The position numbers were made by a program, and so were the translations under genes. From Mixophyes australis (Eukaryota > Chordata > Amphibia > Anura > Limnodynastidae), in assembly GCA_036250195.1 (NCBI GenBank), contig JAVHZZ010000009.1, forward strand, positions 98,586,271 to 98,650,270: 64,000 bases of DNA, in the 5' to 3' direction. Below the pieces are notes generated by a model. It saw nothing but the letters and a program-made list of their open reading frames with translations, had not been told where the DNA came from and made no database searches. This document shows positions 60,170 through 64,000 of the stretch, piece by piece; positions within the stretch are counted from its first letter, which is position 1; every line of letters starts with the position of its first letter.

Positions 60170-60605
60170 GACCTGTTGAAGGTTTTTTATATATTTTATT
60201 GTGGTGCCCAGTGCCCACTACTCTACGCAGTCCAGATACTATTTGTGGGTGTAATTCTGACCTGTTGAAGGTTTTCTATATATTATATTGTGGTGGCCAG
60301 TGGCCAGTCCTCTATGCAGTCCAGATACTATTTTTGGGTGTAATTCTGACCTGTTGAAGGTTTTCTATATATTTTTTATTGTGGTGCCCAGTGCCCACTC
60401 CTCTATGCAGTCCAGATACTATTTTTGGGTGTAATTCTGACCTGTTGAAGGTTTTCTATATATTATATTGTGGTGGCCAGTGGCCAGTCCGCTATGCAGT
60501 CCAGATACTATTTTTGGGTGTAATTCTGACCTGTTGAAGGTTTTCTATATATTTTTTATTGTGGTGCCCAGTGCCCACTACTCTACGCAGTCCAGATACA
60601 TTTAT
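60170..60605. repeat. ~90-bp tandem array, five units
   Basis: Units start ACCTGTTGAAGGTTTTCTAT at about 60170, 60259, 60348, 60439 and 60529. They alternate GTGCCCAGTGCCCA and GTGGCCAGTGGCCA and share CTACGCAGTCCAGATAC with the other arrays. Confidence 0.95.
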
Positions 60606-62669
60606 TGGTGCGAATCATACAAGTTCAGGGTTTTTAATTTATATTGTGGTGACCCACTCCTCTACGCAGTCCAGGTACATTATTGGTGCGAATCCTACAA
60701 GTTCAGGGTTTTTAATTTATATTGTGGTGACCCACTCCTCTACGCAGTCCAGGTACATTATTGGTGCGAATCCTACAAGTTCAGGGTTTTTAATTTATAT
60801 TGTGGAGACCCACTCTTCTACGCAGTCCAGGTACATTATTCGGTGCGATTCATACAAGTTGATGGTTTTCTTATTATATATATTGTGGTGACCCACTCCT
60901 CTACGCAGTCCAGATACATTTATTGCTGCGAATCATACAAGTTCAGGGTTTTTAATATATATTGTGGTGACCCACTCCTCTACGCAGTCCAGGTACATTA
61001 TTGGTGCGAATCCTACAAGTTCAGGGTTTTTAATTTATATTGTGGTGACCCACTCCTCTACGCAGTCCAGGTACATTATTGGTGCGAATCCTACAAGTTC
61101 AGGGTTTTTAATTTATATTGTGGAGACCCACTCTTCTACGTAGTCCAGGTACATTATTCGGTGCGATTCATACAAGTTGATGGTTTTCTTATTATATATA
61201 TTGTGGTGACCCACTCCTCTACGCAGTCCAGATACATTTATTGCTGCGAATCATACAAGTTCAGGGTTTTTAATATATATTGTGGTGACCCACTCCTCTA
61301 CGCAGTCCAGGTACATTATTGGTGCGAATCATACAAGTTCAGGGTTTTTAATTTATATTGTGGTGACCCACTCCTCTACGCAGTCCAGGTACATTATTGG
61401 TGCGAATCATACAAGTTGATGGTTTTCTTATTATATATATTGTGGTGACCCACTCCTCTACGCAGTCCAGATACATTTATTGCTGCGAATCATACAAGTT
61501 CAGGGTTTTTAATATATATTGTGGTGACCCACTCCTCTACGCAGTCCAGGTACATTATTGGTGCGAATCCTACAAGTTCAGGGTTTTTAATTTATATTGT
61601 GGTGACCCACTCCTCTACGCAGTCCAGGTACATTATTGGTGCGAATCCTACAAGTTCAGGGTTTTTAATTTATATTGTGGAGACCCACTCTTCTACGTAG
61701 TCCAGGTACATTATTCGGTGCGATTCATACAAGTTGATGGTTTTCTTATTATATATATTGTGGTGACCCACTCCTCTACGCAGTCCAGATACATTTATTG
61801 CTGCGAATCATACAAGTTCAGGGTTTTTAATATATATTGTGGTGACCCACTCCTCTACGCAGTCCAGGTACATTATTCGTGCGAATCATACAAGTTCAGG
61901 GTTTTTAATTTATATTGTGGTGACCCACTCCTCTACGCAGTCCAGGTACATTATTGGTGCGAATCATACAAGTTGATGGTTTTCTTATTATATATATTGT
62001 GGTGACCCACTCCTCTACACAGTCCAGATACATTTATTGCTGCGAATCATACAAGTTCAGGGTTTTTAATATATATTGTGGTGACCCACTCCTCTACGCA
62101 GTCCAGGTACATTATTGGTGCGAATCATACAAGTTCAGGGTTTTTAATTTATATTGTGGTGACCCACTCCTCTATGCAGTCCAGGTACATTATTGGTGCG
62201 AATCATACAAGTTGATGGTTTTCTTATTATATATATTGTGGTGACCCACTCCTCTACGCAGTCCAGATACATTTATTGCTGCAAATCATACAAGTTCAGG
62301 GTTTTTAATATATATTGTGGTGACCCACTCCTCTACGCAGTCCAGGTACATTATTGGTGCGAATCATACAAGTTCAGGGTTTTTAATATATATTGTGGTG
62401 ACCCACTCCTCTACGCAGTCCAAGTACATTTATTGGTGCGAATCATACAAGTTCAGGGTTTTTAATATATATTGTGGTGACCCACTCCTCTACGCAGTCC
62501 AGGTACATTTATTTGTGCGCATCATACAAGTTGATGGTTTTCTTATTATATATATTGTGGTGACCCACTCCTCTACGCAGTCCAGGTACATTTATTGCTG
62601 CGAATCATACAAGTTGATGGTTTTCTTATTATATATATTGTGGTGACCCACTCTTCTACGCAGTCCAGA
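60564..62669. repeat. 78-bp array with 3- and 4-monomer higher-order units
   Basis: The monomer GTGGTGACCCACTCCTCTAC plus GCAGTCCAGGTACATTATTG and GTGCGAATCATACAAGTTCA and GGGTTTTTAATTTATATT is 78 bp. A marked variant (GATGGTTTTCTTATTATATA) occurs at 60861, 61179, 61418, 61736, 61975, 62214, 62533 and 62616, giving intervals 318, 239, 318, 239, 239, 319 and 83. About 26 monomers are present. The 326-codon frame at 60468-61448 and 202-codon frame at 61397-62005 arise only because 78 is 26 codons. Confidence 0.95.
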
Positions 62670-63647
62670 AAGATACCTCGTTGCAACGTTTTGGACTAAT
62701 AACTATATTTTGAGGTGTTCAGAATACACTGTAAATTAGTGGAAATGCTTGTTATTGAATGTTATTGAGGTTAATAATAGCGTAGGAGTGAAAATAAGCC
62801 CAAAAACTTGATTTTTAAATTTTTTATGTTTTTTTCAAAAAAAATCCGAATCCAAAACCTTAAATCCGAACCGAGACCTTTCGTCAAGTGTTTTGCGAGA
62901 CAAATCCGAACCCCAAAAATAATGAAAATCCGGATCTAAAACACAAAACACGAGACCTCAAAAGTCACCGGTGCACATCCCTAGACAATATACCCATTTT
63001 TCAGCTCCTCATAACCTCTCAACTATTTATTGACCTTGACATTCATCCGTTATCCTGGTCTAAACATGCCTTGGCTCTTCTCTAACTGGCCCACCCCGCC
63101 CACGCTTCCCCCCAAAATGGCACCTAGATGACACCCTACTTCTAAAACTGATCAGATCACCTCCATCTCTGGCTCTATTAAGGAGTTCATTTCCCTGAAA
63201 TCTTCTCCAGATATCTCCCCTGCCACCATTTGGGAAGCACTTAAAGCCACCATATGTGGCTGAGCTCACTCATAATACGGAACTTGAAATGCAAGTCACA
63301 TCTCTCACAACATTACTAGAGTGCTTCCCAAAACACAAGATCACCTCAAACTGATCACTTTACGTGGCCAATTACATCAACTCCTTTCCAAAAAAGCTGC
63401 CAAAACTCTACAATGGCTTCACCAGAAATTCTACGAGAGGGGCGATCGAGCAGAGAGACTCCTGGCCCAGAAAAGAGATAAACGCATTCACAACTACATC
63501 TTCTCTATCATGACCCACTCGGGGGACCCTACTTATGATCCTAAACGTATAGCGGACATTTTCAAAGACTCCTACTCCTCTCTCTATAATCTCCTAGCCC
63601 AAATTTTAGATCCCATATCATTACAATCTAAAATTAAAGACTATGAT

Positions 63648-63690
<43 letters not shown>

Positions 63691-63692
63691 GC
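63648..63692. repeat. (TA)n microsatellite
   Basis: About 16 TA dinucleotides with one G interrupt lie at the end of the L1-like reading frame. Confidence 0.95.
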
Positions 63693-64000
63693 CGTCCTTT
63701 CCTTAAAATAGTGTCAGTGGATGAAATGTGATTTTTTGGGTAAGTACATCTTTAGAGAACGGAGAATAGCTAAAGTGAAAGAAAATAATATTGCTCCCTT
63801 TTTTCTTTTTGCTGTTGGGGATAAGTGGGCAAAGAGGACAGGAGTTGCCTGAAATGTTCTTTTACTTTTTTTTTTCGTCTTTTTTTTTTCTTCTTATCCT
63901 ACTTACCTGGTTTGAACCCTTTAATATTTGTTACAGTTTCTCTTGCATAAAAGCACACCAGTTATATAATGCTTGATTCCAATATGTTTTTACCAAATTA
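63693..64000. other. AT-rich end of window, nothing recognised
   Basis: There is a T-rich run at about 63865-63890. No gene or repeat boundary is supported. Confidence 0.4.

Larger units (their letters stand above)
56085..62983 (+). mobile_element. TAGAGATG-family hAT, 6899 bp, copy B
   Basis: It starts TAGAGATGAGCGCACTCGG and ends GGTGCACATCCCTA, with an exact 8-bp duplication GACAATAT (56077-56084, 62984-62991). A subterminal palindrome CTCGGATTTC-T-GAAATCCGAG lies at 56099-56119. Inside, in order: a 48-bp array, transposase N-terminal part, a gap, the C-terminal dimerisation domain, a hairpin, then 100-, 90- and 78-bp arrays, and an AT-rich right end with CCGAATC motifs. The exact duplication and array homogeneity suggest a fairly recent copy, although its transposase is disabled. 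Confidence 0.92.
55770..63650 (+). pseudogene. L1-like LINE ORF2, split by a 6.9-kb hAT
   Basis: Before the hAT (55770-56084) the frame encodes the endonuclease: GRYLIIV, LLCTPGVGQGIFFSAFFEQL, then HVIIGGDFNSTLDPGVD with the catalytic GDFN, and DFYDAWRIAHPSDRQY. After the hAT, 62984-63650 continues with endonuclease/linker residues and TLQWLHQKFYERGDRAERLL, IFSIMTHSGDPTYDPKRIAD and FKDSYSSLYN, the segment that precedes the RT. Several stops lie at 63030-63300. It is truncated at the 5' side near 55700 and ends in a (TA)n run, before the RT motifs. This is a retrotransposon remnant in the same sense as the hAT. Confidence 0.8.

Noticed and set aside
60468..62646. Long plus-strand open frames (326, 202, 109 codons) with repeated YCGDPLLYAVQVHY units
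   Set aside because: They arise from the 78-bp tandem array, whose period is exactly 26 codons without a stop; identical repeats occur in other frames and there is no start context or domain.
60170..62669. CRISPR-like array
   Set aside because: Monomers are continuous with no unique spacers, and the setting is a eukaryotic transposon.
63648..63692. TATA promoter
   Set aside because: It is a simple (TA)n microsatellite at the end of a pseudogene, with no downstream gene.

Overview
This window looks like a gene-free stretch of nuclear DNA from a frog or other anuran amphibian. That is an inference from repeat content: tRNA-derived SINEs ending in (GATGAT)n, palindromic GGGCCTGATTCATTAAGG-type MITEs, hAT elements with TAGAGATG termini, and DIRS, Penelope and L1-like debris are all mixed in an AT-rich background. 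I found no host exon, rRNA, standalone tRNA or CRISPR array. Nearly every long open frame is a broken transposon gene or an artefact of a tandem repeat whose period is a multiple of three.

Layout. 92-1126: hAT-like element carrying a degenerate minisatellite. 1280-5060: Penelope-like retroelement (RT plus GIY-YIG nuclease), hit by two MITEs. 6278-7459: 1.2-kb solo LTR with a 5-bp target duplication. 7731-8750: truncated SINE, then a ~760-bp LTR-like repeat. 12117-13183: minus-strand SINE split by a hAT element. 16623-17387: element with mariner-like termini. 18088-20229: two MITEs and a solo LTR. 20400-22977: a GGGCC-type element holding an inverted LTR fragment, which holds a 1.9-kb hAT. 23752-25298: deleted TAGAGATG-family hAT with transposase core. 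25586-26345: minus-strand Tc1 remnant. 27960-31075: DIRS-type tyrosine recombinase remnant split by a 2.3-kb hAT. 31960-33670: minus-strand L1-like ORF2 remnant. 34479-35001: short hAT derivative. 35079-48108: MITEs, five SINE copies or fragments and a Helitron-like element. 53020-53620: possible L1 tail. 55770-63650: L1-like ORF2 interrupted by a 6.9-kb hAT whose right half is a set of tandem arrays.

The elements share no pathway, but they give a relative chronology through nesting and target-site duplications. The best leads are the 6.9-kb hAT (56085-62983), with three successive arrays built from one ancestral monomer and a very recent 557-bp internal duplication, and a 20-bp hairpin downstream of the transposase that is conserved between two copies of this hAT family with paired compensatory changes. 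Copy number, age and family names were not computed and rest on reading alone.
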